From Nonomuraea corallina (GTDB lineage: Bacteria; Actinomycetota; Actinomycetes; Streptosporangiales; Streptosporangiaceae): a stretch of DNA of 61,233 bases. The DNA lies in assembly GCF_027620315.1 (NCBI RefSeq), contig NZ_JAPNNL010000022.1, positions 1 through 61,233 on the forward strand, in the 5' to 3' direction. Position numbers and translations under genes: made by a program. Below, in pieces: positions 10,766 through 19,700 of the stretch. The notes below the pieces were generated by a model, which saw only the letters and a list, made by a program, of their open reading frames with translations, searched no databases and was not told the origin of the DNA. Position 1 is the first letter of the stretch. Each line of letters begins with the position of its first letter.

Positions 10766-10789
10766 ATGAGTGGAACGGAGACGACATGA
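10766..10789 (+). CDS. Possible 7-codon leader ORF before the extender-unit genes
   Basis: A good Shine-Dalgarno (AGGAG, 8 nt spacing) precedes ATG at 10766. The frame reads MSGTETT and then stops at a TGA that overlaps the ATG of the next gene (ATGA). It could be a translational-coupling leader that delivers ribosomes to the dehydrogenase gene. The peptide has no recognisable regulatory sequence, and a chance ORF is possible. Confidence 0.3.
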   Translation: MSGTETT

Positions 10790-11634
10790 CGGTGATCGGG
10801 GTGATCGGCGCCGGCGTCATGGGAGTCGGCGTCGCCCAGAACCTCGCCGCGACGGGTCACGACGTGGTGCTGGTCGACAAGGACGAGCGGACGCTGGCCG
10901 ACGCGCTGGCGACCATCAGGCACAACACCCGGATGAGCCGCCTCATGGGCGGCCCCGCCCTGGACCCCGACGAGGTCCTGTCCAGGATCACCACCGCCGT
11001 CGGGGCCGCGGGCGCCGCCAAGGCGGACCTCGTCATCGAGAACGTGACCGAGAACTGGGACGTCAAGCGGGAGGTGTACGAGACGCTGGACGCCGAGTGC
11101 GGCCCCGGCACCGTCTTCGTGGTCAACACCTCCGCCATCCCGATCACCAAGGTCGGCGCGGTCACCGGCCGCCCGGACCGGGTGATCGGGGTGCACTTCA
11201 TGAACCCGGTGCCGGCCAAGCCGGTCGTGGAGCTGATCCCCGGCTTCCACACCTCGCAGGAGACGATCGAGCGTACCGAGGCCCTGCTGAGCGCCATGGG
11301 CAAGAAGGCCGTGCGGGTCAAGGACTCCTCCGGCTTCGTCTCCAACCGGGTGCTGATGCTCACCGTGAACGAGGCGGCCTACCTCGTGCACGAGGGTGTG
11401 GCGGACGCCGCGTCGGTGGACGAGGTGTTCCGCGGCTGCTTCGGCCACCCCATGGGTCCGCTGGAGACCGCCGACCTGATCGGCGTCGACACGATCCTCT
11501 ACAGCGTCGAAGTGCTCTACGAGCACTACGCCGACAGCAAGTACCGCCCCTGCCCGCTGCTGAAGCAGATGACCGACGCCGGGCTGCACGGCCGCAAGTC
11601 CGGCAGGGGCTTCTACACCTACGACTCGAACTGA
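10786..11634 (+). CDS. 3-hydroxyacyl-CoA dehydrogenase family protein of the extender-unit pathway (FkbK/ZmaG-like)
   Basis: A 282-residue NAD-dependent dehydrogenase. The N-terminal Rossmann motif GVIGAGVMGVG lies at residues 5-15, followed by the VIENVTEN and HFMNPVP signatures of the 3-hydroxyacyl-CoA dehydrogenase family and the C-terminal GFVSNRVL region. Being directly followed by a stand-alone ACP, an acyl-CoA dehydrogenase and an FkbH homologue, it most likely oxidises the C3 alcohol of glyceryl-ACP to the semialdehyde, as assigned to FkbK and ZmaG. The ATG has a GGAG at 5 nt. This is the first gene of a tightly packed set. A fatty-acid oxidation role is possible for the family but unlikely here. 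Confidence 0.9.
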   Translation: MTVIGVIGAGVMGVGVAQNLAATGHDVVLVDKDERTLADALATIRHNTRMSRLMGGPALDPDEVLSRITTAVGAAGAAKADLVIENVTENWDVKREVYETLDAECGPGTVFVVNTSAIPITKVGAVTGRPDRVIGVHFMNPVPAKPVVELIPGFHTSQETIERTEALLSAMGKKAVRVKDSSGFVSNRVLMLTVNEAAYLVHEGVADAASVDEVFRGCFGHPMGPLETADLIGVDTILYSVEVLYEHYADSKYRPCPLLKQMTDAGLHGRKSGRGFYTYDSN

Positions 11635-11649
11635 AAGGGAGCCACCTCC

Positions 11650-11904
11650 ATGTCCGTTACCGCGATAGACCAGATCCTCGCCTTCGTACGGGAGCGTTAC
11701 CCGCAGGCGGAGATCGACGCATCCCAGGACATCTTCGCCCTCGGCTTCGTCAACTCGCTGTTCGCGATGGAACTGGTGATGTTCGTGGAGAAGACCTTCG
11801 AGGTCACCATCCCCAACGAGGAGCTGCGGATCGACAACTTCAGGACCGCGGACACCATGGCCACGCTGGTGGCCAGGCTCGCGCCCGACGCGGCCGCCGC
11901 GTGA
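11650..11904 (+). CDS. Stand-alone acyl carrier protein for glycerate-derived extender (FkbJ/ZmaD-like)
   Basis: An 84-residue discrete carrier protein. The phosphopantetheine serine is Ser36 in LGFVNSLFAM, a motif characteristic of the FkbJ-type ACPs that carry glyceryl, hydroxymalonyl or methoxymalonyl groups, and distinct from the GGNSL of the PKS ACPs nearby. It would be loaded by the FkbH homologue and act as substrate carrier for the two dehydrogenases beside it. The start has a GGGAG ribosome site, and its stop overlaps the GTG start of the next gene (GTGA). Confidence 0.92.
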   Translation: MSVTAIDQILAFVRERYPQAEIDASQDIFALGFVNSLFAMELVMFVEKTFEVTIPNEELRIDNFRTADTMATLVARLAPDAAAA

Positions 11905-13073
11905 CGCTCACCGACCCGGCGCCGGCCGCGCCCATCGCGCCGGCCGCCGGGCGAGTCACCGACCGGCGTTCGGCCCGCGCGTTCGTCGACACGCACGTGG
12001 TGCCGCGCGCCGACGCCTACGACCGGGAGGGCCGCGTCCCCGAGGACCTGCTGAGCCAGGTCGCGGAGGCGGGCCTGTGGGCGCCGTTCCTGCCGCCCGG
12101 CTCGGGCGGCATCGGGATGGACATGGTCACCCTGGGCGAGGTGCACGAGGAGGTGGGGCGCGGCTGCTCCTCCCTGCGCAGCCTGCTCACCGTCCACACC
12201 ATGGTGGCGTGGACGGTGCAGCGGTGGGGCACCGCCGCCCAGCGTGACCGGTGGACGCCGGCGCTCGGCAGCGGTGCCGTGCTCGGCGCGTTCTGCCTGT
12301 CGGAGCCCGGCGCGGGCAGCGACACCGCGGGGATCACCACGACCGCCGTCGAGTCCGGCGGCGGCTGGGTGCTGAACGGGGTCAAGACGTGGACCACGGG
12401 CGGCCAGCGCGCGGACCTGTTCCTGGTGTTCGCCCGCACCGCCGCCAGCATCGGCGCCTTCCTGGTCGGCAGGGACGCGCCGGGCGTGCGGGTACGGCCC
12501 ATCGACGACATGCTCGGCACCCGCGCCTCCATGCTGGCGGAGATCTCCTTCGAGGACGTCGAACTCGGCCCCGACGCGCTGCTCGGCCCGAGCGGCTTCA
12601 CCGCGGGCATGGTGCTCACCGGCACCCTCGACCTCGGCCGCTACAGCGTGGCCGCGGGCTCGCTGGGCATCCTCCAGGCGTGCCTGGAGGCGTCCTCCGC
12701 CTACGCCGCGCACCGCAGGGTCGGCGGGTCGCCGCTGCGCGACCTGCCGCTGATCCAGGCCAAGCTGTCCGACATGGTGACCGACGCGCGGGCGGCCAGG
12801 CTGCTGCTCGCCGAGGCCGGCCGGCTCAAGGACGCCGGTGACTCGGCGACGCTCATGGCCACCTGGATCGCCAAGTACTTCGCGTCCACGGCCGCCGTGC
12901 GGCACGCGGCCGAAGCGGTGCAGATCCACGGCGCCAACGGGTGCAGCCCGGACTTCCCGGTCGCGCGCCTGTACCGGGACGCCAAGGTGATGGAGATCAT
13001 CGAGGGCAGCAACGAGATCCAGCGGATCACCATCGCCGGCCAGGCGGAGAGGGAGAAGACCCCATGTCCGTGA
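11901..13073 (+). CDS. Acyl-CoA dehydrogenase family protein of the extender-unit pathway (FkbI/ZmaE-like)
   Basis: The GTG start at 11901 overlaps the ACP stop by 4 bases and gives 390 residues, normal for the family. Acyl-CoA dehydrogenase features are the LSEPGAGSDTAG flavin/substrate segment and the C-terminal IIEGSNEIQR, where the glutamate (about residue 368) matches the catalytic base of classical enzymes. In FkbI-type pathways this flavoprotein oxidises the ACP-bound semialdehyde to the carboxylate, giving 2-hydroxymalonyl-ACP. The frame overlaps the next gene by 10 bases. Assignment to the ACP-bound substrate rests on gene context. Confidence 0.9.
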   Translation: MTLTDPAPAAPIAPAAGRVTDRRSARAFVDTHVVPRADAYDREGRVPEDLLSQVAEAGLWAPFLPPGSGGIGMDMVTLGEVHEEVGRGCSSLRSLLTVHTMVAWTVQRWGTAAQRDRWTPALGSGAVLGAFCLSEPGAGSDTAGITTTAVESGGGWVLNGVKTWTTGGQRADLFLVFARTAASIGAFLVGRDAPGVRVRPIDDMLGTRASMLAEISFEDVELGPDALLGPSGFTAGMVLTGTLDLGRYSVAAGSLGILQACLEASSAYAAHRRVGGSPLRDLPLIQAKLSDMVTDARAARLLLAEAGRLKDAGDSATLMATWIAKYFASTAAVRHAAEAVQIHGANGCSPDFPVARLYRDAKVMEIIEGSNEIQRITIAGQAEREKTPCP

Positions 13074-14146
13074 CCACGACAGCCGTCACCGCGACGCCCC
13101 CGCTGCCGGAGAAGCCGAAGCGGGGCCGGATCAAGTGCATCGTGTGGGACCTCGACAACACCCTGTGGGACGGGGTGCTCCTGGAGGACGGCGACGTCAC
13201 CGTGCGCCCCGCCGTCGTCGAGCGGATCCACGAGCTCGACCGCAAGGGCATCCTGCACTCCGTCGCCAGCAAGAACGACAGGGACGCGGCCATGGAGAAG
13301 CTGCGCGCCTTCGGGCTGGAGGAGATGTTCCTGTACCCGCAGATCAACTGGAACCCCAAGTCGGACTCCATCCGGCACCTCGCCAAGGCGCTCAACCTCG
13401 GCCTGGACGCCTTCGCGTTCGTCGACGACCAGCCGTTCGAGCTCGCCGAGGTGGCCCACGGGATCCCCGAGGTGACCTGCGTGGACGTCCTGGAGCTGGA
13501 GGAGGCGCTGGAGCGGCCGGAGTTCCGGCCGCGTTTCGTCACCGACGAGTCCGCCCTGCGGCGCGGCATGTACCGCAGCCAGATCGCCAGGGACGAGCTG
13601 GAAGGCGAGTTCGTCGGCACGAACGAGGAGTTCCTGGCCGGCCTGGAGATGTCGTTCACCATCGCGCCCGCCAGAAGGGAGGACCTGCAGCGGGCCGAGG
13701 AGCTGACCGTGCGGACCAACCAGCTGAACTCCACCGGCCGCACCTACTCCTACGAGGAGCTGGACGCGCTGCGTGAGTCGCCGGACCACCTGCTCCTGGT
13801 GGCCTCGCTCACCGACCGGTTCGGCGGCTACGGCAAGATCGGCCTGGCCCTGGTGGAGAAGGGCGAGGACGCCTGGTGGCTGCGCATGATGCTGATGTCG
13901 TGCCGGGTGATGTCGCGCGGCGTCGGCATGGTGCTGCTCAACCACGTGCTGCGGCTGGCGGTGGAGGCGGGCGCGAAGGTGCGGGCCGACTTCGTGGAGA
14001 CGGGCCGCAACCGGATGATGCAGGTGACGTACGCGTTCGCCGGGTTCCACGAGGTCGCCAGGGACGGCGCGCACGTCGTGCTGGAGGCCGACCTGACCGC
14101 GGTGCAGCCGCCGCCGCCGTACGTGAAAGTCGAGATCGTCGAGTGA
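13064..14146 (+). CDS. FkbH-like glyceryltransferase/phosphatase (loads glyceryl onto ACP)
   Basis: A 360-residue HAD-superfamily protein with the nucleophile motif DLDNTLWDG (Asp29, Asp31, Thr33), SKND and FVDDQPFE loops, and a C-terminal GNAT-like half containing RTNQLNSTGR, the architecture of FkbH/OzmB/ZmaN. Characterised members dephosphorylate 1,3-bisphosphoglycerate and move the glyceryl unit to an ACP. This would be the entry step for the three preceding genes. ATG at 13064 lies inside the end of the acyl-CoA dehydrogenase frame and has a purine-rich GGAGAGGGAGAAG leader. No O-methyltransferase (FkbG) gene is adjacent. Confidence 0.94.
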   Translation: MSVTTTAVTATPPLPEKPKRGRIKCIVWDLDNTLWDGVLLEDGDVTVRPAVVERIHELDRKGILHSVASKNDRDAAMEKLRAFGLEEMFLYPQINWNPKSDSIRHLAKALNLGLDAFAFVDDQPFELAEVAHGIPEVTCVDVLELEEALERPEFRPRFVTDESALRRGMYRSQIARDELEGEFVGTNEEFLAGLEMSFTIAPARREDLQRAEELTVRTNQLNSTGRTYSYEELDALRESPDHLLLVASLTDRFGGYGKIGLALVEKGEDAWWLRMMLMSCRVMSRGVGMVLLNHVLRLAVEAGAKVRADFVETGRNRMMQVTYAFAGFHEVARDGAHVVLEADLTAVQPPPPYVKVEIVE

Positions 14147-14155
14147 GGAACCCAC

Positions 14156-14950
14156 ATGACCGTCTATGACGAGACGACCGACGGCCTCCTGGCGAGCTGG
14201 CTGCCGTTCCGCGCCCTGACCGGCGCCGAGCCCGGCGCGCTGCCGCTCTACTGCCTGCCGCACGCGGGCGGCGCCGCCTCGGCCTTCCGGTCGTGGCAGC
14301 GCGAGCTGCCGGGGGTCGCGGTGCAGCCGGTGCAGCTGCCGGGGCGGGAGAGCAGGCACAGGGAGCAGCCCTACCTGCGGATGGAGCCGCTGGTCTCCGA
14401 CCTGGCCGACGCGGTGCTCGCCGACGTCGAGCTGTCGGCCGCGGGCCACCGGTACGCGCTGTACGGGCACAGCCTCGGCGGCCTCGTGGCCTTCGAGCTG
14501 ACCAGGGAGGTCAGGCGGCGCGGCGGCCCGCTGCCGGTGCACCTGTTCGTCTCCGGCGCCGACGCCCCGCACGTCACCTACGAGCGCGGGCGGCCGGTCC
14601 GCGACATGACCAGGCCGCAGGTGGTGGCGCTGCTGCGCAAGCTGGGCGGCACCCCGGAGTGGCTGCTGGCCGACCCGGGGGCGCTGGAGATGATCCTGCC
14701 CGCCGTGCAGGCCGACTTCACCGTCAAGGAGACCTACCGCTACACGGACGAGCCGCCGCTGGCCGTGCCGATCTCGGCGATGCCCAGCGGCGCCGACCCG
14801 CGCGTCGCGCCGGCGAAGGTGGCGGCGTGGCGGGACCAGACCGCGGGCGCGTTCGCGCTGCACCCCTTCGAGGGCGGCCACTTCGCGGTCTTCGAGCAGG
14901 CGCCGAGGACCCGGGGCATCGTGGCCGAGGCGCTGCGGCCGTGGGTGTGA
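14156..14950 (+). CDS. Type II (editing) thioesterase
   Basis: A 264-residue alpha/beta hydrolase of the GrsT/RifR type. The nucleophile elbow YGHSLGG lies near residue 105, the acid is probably in SGADPRV and the catalytic His in GGHFAVFE. N-terminal LPHAGG is the usual oxyanion region. Such discrete thioesterases remove aberrant acyl groups from carrier proteins. The position between the extender genes and the PPTase supports a housekeeping role for the assembly line. It is the only thioesterase in the window, so it could also take part in release, but type II enzymes usually do not. It overlaps the next gene as GTGA. Confidence 0.93.
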   Translation: MTVYDETTDGLLASWLPFRALTGAEPGALPLYCLPHAGGAASAFRSWQRELPGVAVQPVQLPGRESRHREQPYLRMEPLVSDLADAVLADVELSAAGHRYALYGHSLGGLVAFELTREVRRRGGPLPVHLFVSGADAPHVTYERGRPVRDMTRPQVVALLRKLGGTPEWLLADPGALEMILPAVQADFTVKETYRYTDEPPLAVPISAMPSGADPRVAPAKVAAWRDQTAGAFALHPFEGGHFAVFEQAPRTRGIVAEALRPWV

Positions 14951-15621
14951 GGGTCTGGCGGGCCGACCTGGACCGCCCGGAGCGGCCGGAGTGGTGGCAC
15001 TGCCTGTCGGCCGCCGAGCGCGAGAAGGCCGAGGCGCTGGCGGAGCCGCTGGCGCGGCGGCGCTACGTGGCCGCGCACGCGGCCCTGCGCGCCGTCCTGG
15101 GACGCCTGTGCAGGCTGCCCGCCGGGCGGCTCGTGTTCGGCGCCGGCGAGTCGGGCCGCCCCTGCCTGCGGACCCCCGCAGGACGGCGGCGGCCCGACTT
15201 CAACCTGTCCCATTCGGGGCGGTGGGCGCTGATCGCGGTGACGGAGCCGGGCGGCCGGGTCGGCGTCGACGTGGAACGCGTCCGCGACGACTTCGACCAC
15301 CTGGAGATGGCGCGGCGGATGTACCAGCCGGAGGAGGCCGCCCGGGTCCTCGCGGCCGGGCCGGAAGCGGGCCTGGCGGAGTACTTCCGGCTGTGGACGG
15401 CCAAGGAGGCGTACGTCAAGGCGAGCGGGGCCGGGCTGGCCGGCCTGCGCGACGTCCTCGTGCGCCCCGACGCCGGCACGTGCGCGCGAAGCCGGGGAGG
15501 GAGCGTGTCGTCACGCTCCCTCCCCGGCTCCGCCGCCGCCGTCCGCTGGCTGGACGTCGCTCCCGGCTACGCCGCCGCGGTGCTCACGACCGCTTCGACA
15601 CCGGCACCACGTACCGGCTGA
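14947..15621 (+). CDS. 4'-phosphopantetheinyl transferase (Sfp type)
   Basis: The GTG at 14947 overlaps the thioesterase stop by 4 bases; a second in-frame GTG at 14941 is an alternative. The 224-residue product has the Sfp-type signatures: [19 protein letters not shown] with metal-binding acidic residues, and [12 protein letters not shown]. It would convert the PKS and FkbJ-like carrier proteins to holo form. It is the last gene of the plus-strand PKS operon. Its 3' end overlaps the convergent acyl-CoA dehydrogenase gene by 38 bases, leaving no room for a terminator between the operons. Confidence 0.93.
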   Translation: MRVWRADLDRPERPEWWHCLSAAEREKAEALAEPLARRRYVAAHAALRAVLGRLCRLPAGRLVFGAGESGRPCLRTPAGRRRPDFNLSHSGRWALIAVTEPGGRVGVDVERVRDDFDHLEMARRMYQPEEAARVLAAGPEAGLAEYFRLWTAKEAYVKASGAGLAGLRDVLVRPDAGTCARSRGGSVSSRSLPGSAAAVRWLDVAPGYAAAVLTTASTPAPRTG

Positions 15622-16741
15622 AGACCAGGTCGCGCAGCACGTCGTCGCCGCCTTCCACGATCGAGACGTACCGCATGTCGCGCAGCAGCTTGCCGATCAC
15701 CGCCTCGTGGGTGTAGCCGAGGCCGCCGAACATCTCCGAGGCCGCCGAGGCGATCCGCCAGCCGGTCTGGCCGCAGAACATCTTCGTGGTGAGCGCCGAC
15801 TTCAGCGTGCCCACCCGCATGAACTCCTCGCCGGCGTCGGGCCTGGCCGCGATCGCGTCGTAGGCGCGCGCCGCGGCCAGGCACTGGTTGGTCATGACCT
15901 CGATCTCCATCTCGAACTGGCCGAGACGGGAGGCGAAGACCGCGTTCGAGGTGAGCGGGGCGCCCTTCACCGACTTGGACTTGCCGTACTCCATGCACAC
16001 GTCGCGGATCCGGCGGGCGATGCCCAGCGCGGTCGTGGCGATCAGGATGCGGCTGGCGTTCAGGCCGATCTCCAGCAGTCGCAGCCCGTTGCCGCGCAGG
16101 ACGTTGCCCGCCGGCACCCGGACGCCGGACAGCGACACCTGGTAGGTCGCCGAGGCGCGCAGCCCGATCACGTCCCATCGCTTCTCCACGGTGACGCCCG
16201 GCGCGTCCCCGGGGACCAGCACGGCCAGGTAGCCGGACGGGTCGTCGGCGACGCGCGCGATCACCACGATGAACCGCGCGAAGGCGGTGTTGGTGGAGAA
16301 CGCCTTCTGGCCGTCGAGCACCACCGTGTCGCCCTCGCGCCGTGCCGTGGTGCCGATCCTGGCCAGCTCGCTGCCGGCGGCGTGCTCGCTGCCCAGCGTG
16401 GCGGCGAAGCCGCCGCCCGCCAGTCCGCCCAGGTGCTCCTTGCGCAGTTCCTCGCTGCCGTACCACTGCACCATGCTCGTCGTGAGCACCGGGATGAACA
16501 GGGTGAAGGCCACCCCGGCGTCGGCGTACGCGAGCTCGGAGGTGATCCGGACGCTCTCCTCCAGGCTGAGACCGAGCCCGCCGTACTCCTCGGGCAGCCA
16601 CCATCCGGCCAGGCCGGTGGCGCCGAACCGCTCGTACAGCGGCAGCGGCGCCTCGGCCAGCGAGTCGAGGTAGTCGTCCTTGCCGGTCAGCTCGCGCCGG
16701 ACGAACCCGCGCAGGGTCCGCAGGTGCTCGGGAGAGTTCAT
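15584..16741 (-). CDS. Acyl-CoA dehydrogenase family protein, second copy, at the end of the minus-strand PKS operon
   Basis: A 385-residue flavin dehydrogenase. It starts at ATG 16741, eight bases after the PKS stop, with a GAGGAG ribosome site; the longer open frame upstream lies inside the PKS gene. Family segments are [22 protein letters not shown] and, at the C-terminus, [10 protein letters not shown], where the Glu fits the catalytic base. It differs clearly from the FkbI-like copy (no IIEGSNEIQ), so it is not a simple duplicate. A tailoring desaturation of an acyl-CoA or acyl-ACP precursor or of the finished chain is plausible; the substrate is unknown. Confidence 0.88.
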   Translation of the reverse strand: MNSPEHLRTLRGFVRRELTGKDDYLDSLAEAPLPLYERFGATGLAGWWLPEEYGGLGLSLEESVRITSELAYADAGVAFTLFIPVLTTSMVQWYGSEELRKEHLGGLAGGGFAATLGSEHAAGSELARIGTTARREGDTVVLDGQKAFSTNTAFARFIVVIARVADDPSGYLAVLVPGDAPGVTVEKRWDVIGLRASATYQVSLSGVRVPAGNVLRGNGLRLLEIGLNASRILIATTALGIARRIRDVCMEYGKSKSVKGAPLTSNAVFASRLGQFEMEIEVMTNQCLAAARAYDAIAARPDAGEEFMRVGTLKSALTTKMFCGQTGWRIASAASEMFGGLGYTHEAVIGKLLRDMRYVSIVEGGDDVLRDLVFSRYVVPVSKRS

Positions 16742-16749
16742 CGCCGGGG

Positions 16750-19700
16750 TCACTCCTCGTCGTCGCGGGCGTCGAGCAATTCGGCCAGCTGGCGCACGGT
16801 GGGGCACTCCAGGAGCCCGGTCACCGGCACCGAGGCGTTGAGCGTCTTGCGGATCCGGGTGGTCAGCTCGATCGCCAGCAGGGAGTGCCCGCCCAGCTCG
16901 AAGAAGTTGTCCAGGGCGCCGATCGGCTCGATGGCCAGCACCCGGGACCAGATCCCGGCGAGGACGGCCTCGGTGCCCTCGCGCGGCTCGACGTAGGGGT
17001 TGTTCAGCTCGGGGCGCGGGTGGCGCTCCTGGTCGTCGACGTCCTCGCCGGCCTCGTGGATGTCGCCGGTGACCCACTGCGCGATCCGGCCGTCGAGCGA
17101 GCCCGTGGAGATGACCAGGTGGCCGACCCTGTCGGCGGCCGACAGCGCCCGTTCCAGGACGTCCACGCCCTCCGCCGGGGCCATCGCGAAGTCGATGACG
17201 GCGCCGCTGTGCCCCTCGACCCGCTCGGGGTCGATGTTCCAGGTGTCCCAGTCGACGGTGACCCAGTGGCCGCCCGCGGCGCGGTCGGCGCGGACGTAGG
17301 CGTCCAGCGCGGCGTTGGCGGCCGCGTACGGGGCCAGCGTCATCCCGCCGAGCACCGCGGCGATCGACGACAGCGTGATCCGGCGGTCCGGGCAGTGGTC
17401 GCCGAGCACCTTCTGCAGCACGTGGAACCCCGTCACCTTGGCGGCCAGGTGCGCGTCGCACTGCCGCCGGTCCATCAGGTGGGCGAAGTTGAAGTACGCG
17501 CCGTCCTGCACGCCCGCGCCGTGCACCACCACGTCGATGCCGCCGAAGCGGGCGACCGCCTGGTCGACGACGGCCCGCATCGCCTCCTCGTCGGCCACGT
17601 CGGCCGAGAGGGCGAGCACGGTGGCGCCGCGCTCCTCCAGGTCCCTGATGTTGCGGATGTGCCGGGCGGTCCGCTCCCCGCCCTGCGGCGTCGAGGCCAG
17701 GTAGCCGTCCCATTCCTCCCTGGGCGGCAGCGCGCTGCGGGCGGTCAGGACCAGCCGGCAGCCGTACGCGCTTGCCAGGTGCCGCGACAGCACCAGGCCG
17801 ACGTCGCCGAGGCCGCCGGTGATGAGCACCGTGTCGCCGGCGCGGAACGGCCGCTGGTCCGGCTCGGGGGCCTCGATCGGGTACTGCTCGTAGCGCCGCA
17901 CCCAGGTCTCGTCGGCGCGGATCGCGACGGGTCCCTCGTACGGGCAGACCGCCGCCGCCAGGATGCGCGCCGCCGTGGCCCCGGCGTCGAGGCCGCCGCC
18001 CACGTCGATGGCGCGGCTGCGCAGCCTCGGGTTCTCCTGGGCCAGGCTCGGGGCGAGCGCCGCGAGCGTGGCGTGCTCGGGGTGGCGCAGGTCGGCGCCG
18101 GCCACGCTCACCGCCTCAGGGGTGAGCAGGACCAGTTCGGCGCGGGGGGCCGAACCGGTGTTGTCGATCAGCTCCCTGGCCAGCGCCAGCACCGAGTAGA
18201 AGCCGCGCCGCTGCTCGGCGGCGAAGTGCGCCACCGGGTCGTCGTCCCGGCCCGACTCGGCGGCGGCCAGGCTGAACCCGTGCACGATGGCGCGCGGGGC
18301 CGCCACCAGGGAGTACATCACCTCGGCGATGTCGTCGGCGGTGCCGATCCTGACCGTGAAGTCACCGGTGTCGTCCTGCTGGAAGCTCTCGCCCGGGCGT
18401 ACCGTCGTCACCTCCGCGCCGGCCTCGATCAGCCGCTCGACCAGCGCCTCGCCGTGCGGGTCCGCCGCGAACACCAGCCACGGCCCCGCCTCGCGCAGCC
18501 GCTCGTCCAGGCCCGCCACGGGCAGCGGGCGCTGCCGCCAGCCGGGCAGGTACGTCCACCGGGTCCTGTCGAAGGTCTTGCCGCTGCCGACCTGGACCTG
18601 CGCCTGCTCCTCCGGCGGGTTGATCCAGTACCTGCGGCGCTGGAACGGGTAGGTCGGCAGTTCGACCCGGCGGCCCGCGCCCCCGTGCAGCGCGGCCCAG
18701 TCGACGGCGACGCCGGCCTGCCAGAGCCGCGCCACCACGGCGAGCAGCCAGCCGGACGCGCCCTCTGACCCACCCGTTCCGAGTCCCGTGTCGTCGCGCG
18801 CCGTGTCACCGGGCGCGACGGTCACCGTCTCGGCGGCGTCCTCGGCGTCCGTCACGTTCACGCCGATCGCGCGCAGGGCGTCGGCCAGCGCGCCCAGAGC
18901 CTCCTCGCGTCCAGGAGCCTCCTCGCGTCCGGGAGCCCGCGTGCCGGGAGAGCCGGCGGCCGGCGAGCCGGGCCGCAGCACGGCGCCGACGGCCGCGTGC
19001 ACCTCGGCCCACCACTGCTCCGGCACGCCGGAGTCCGGCGTGACCAGCCGGACCCTGGGGTTGCGCCGCTGCGTCTTGCCGTCGATCCAGCGCGCCGGGT
19101 CGCCGAGCGCGGCCACGGCGTCCTCGCGGTCCTGGCACACCACCGCCCGGCGCAGCGCGAACCCGCCGCGCGACACCTGCGAGGTGAACGCCACGTCCGC
19201 GAAGTCCTCGCCGTCAGGCGCGCCGGCGGCGAGATGGTCGCGGAGCCGCTCGGTGAGCGCGGTGAGCGCGCGGTCGTCGGCGGCGGAGAACACCAGCAGG
19301 TGCGGGCCGGGCCGGGCGGGACGCGCCGGCCTCGGCGGCGCCTGCTCCAGCACGACGTGCGCGTTGGTGCCGCCGAGCCCGAACGAGCTGACCCCGGCGC
19401 GGCGCGGGTGCGGCCCGGCGGGCCAGGGCGTGTGCTCCTTCAGCACGGTGAAGCGGTCGTGCGCGGTGGCCAGCGCCGGGTTCGGCGTCTCGTAGCCGGG
19501 GGTGCCCGGCAGCAGTTCGTGCCTCAGGCTGAGGGCCGCCCGCATCAGCCCGGTGACCCCGGAGGCGCGGTCGAGGTGGCCCAGGCTCGGCTTGACCGAT
19601 CCGAGCACGCACGGCGTCTCGCCCGCCTGGGTGAACACCCGGTTCATCGCCGCCAGCTCGATGGAGTCGCCCAGCATGGTGCCGGTGGCGTGGCACTCCA

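Noticed and set aside
954..10820. Very long antisense or alternate-frame ORFs over the PKS genes (600-1000 codons)
   Set aside because: High GC makes stop codons rare in shadow frames; the products are Arg/Gly/Ala-rich without domains, while the annotated frames encode complete PKS domains.
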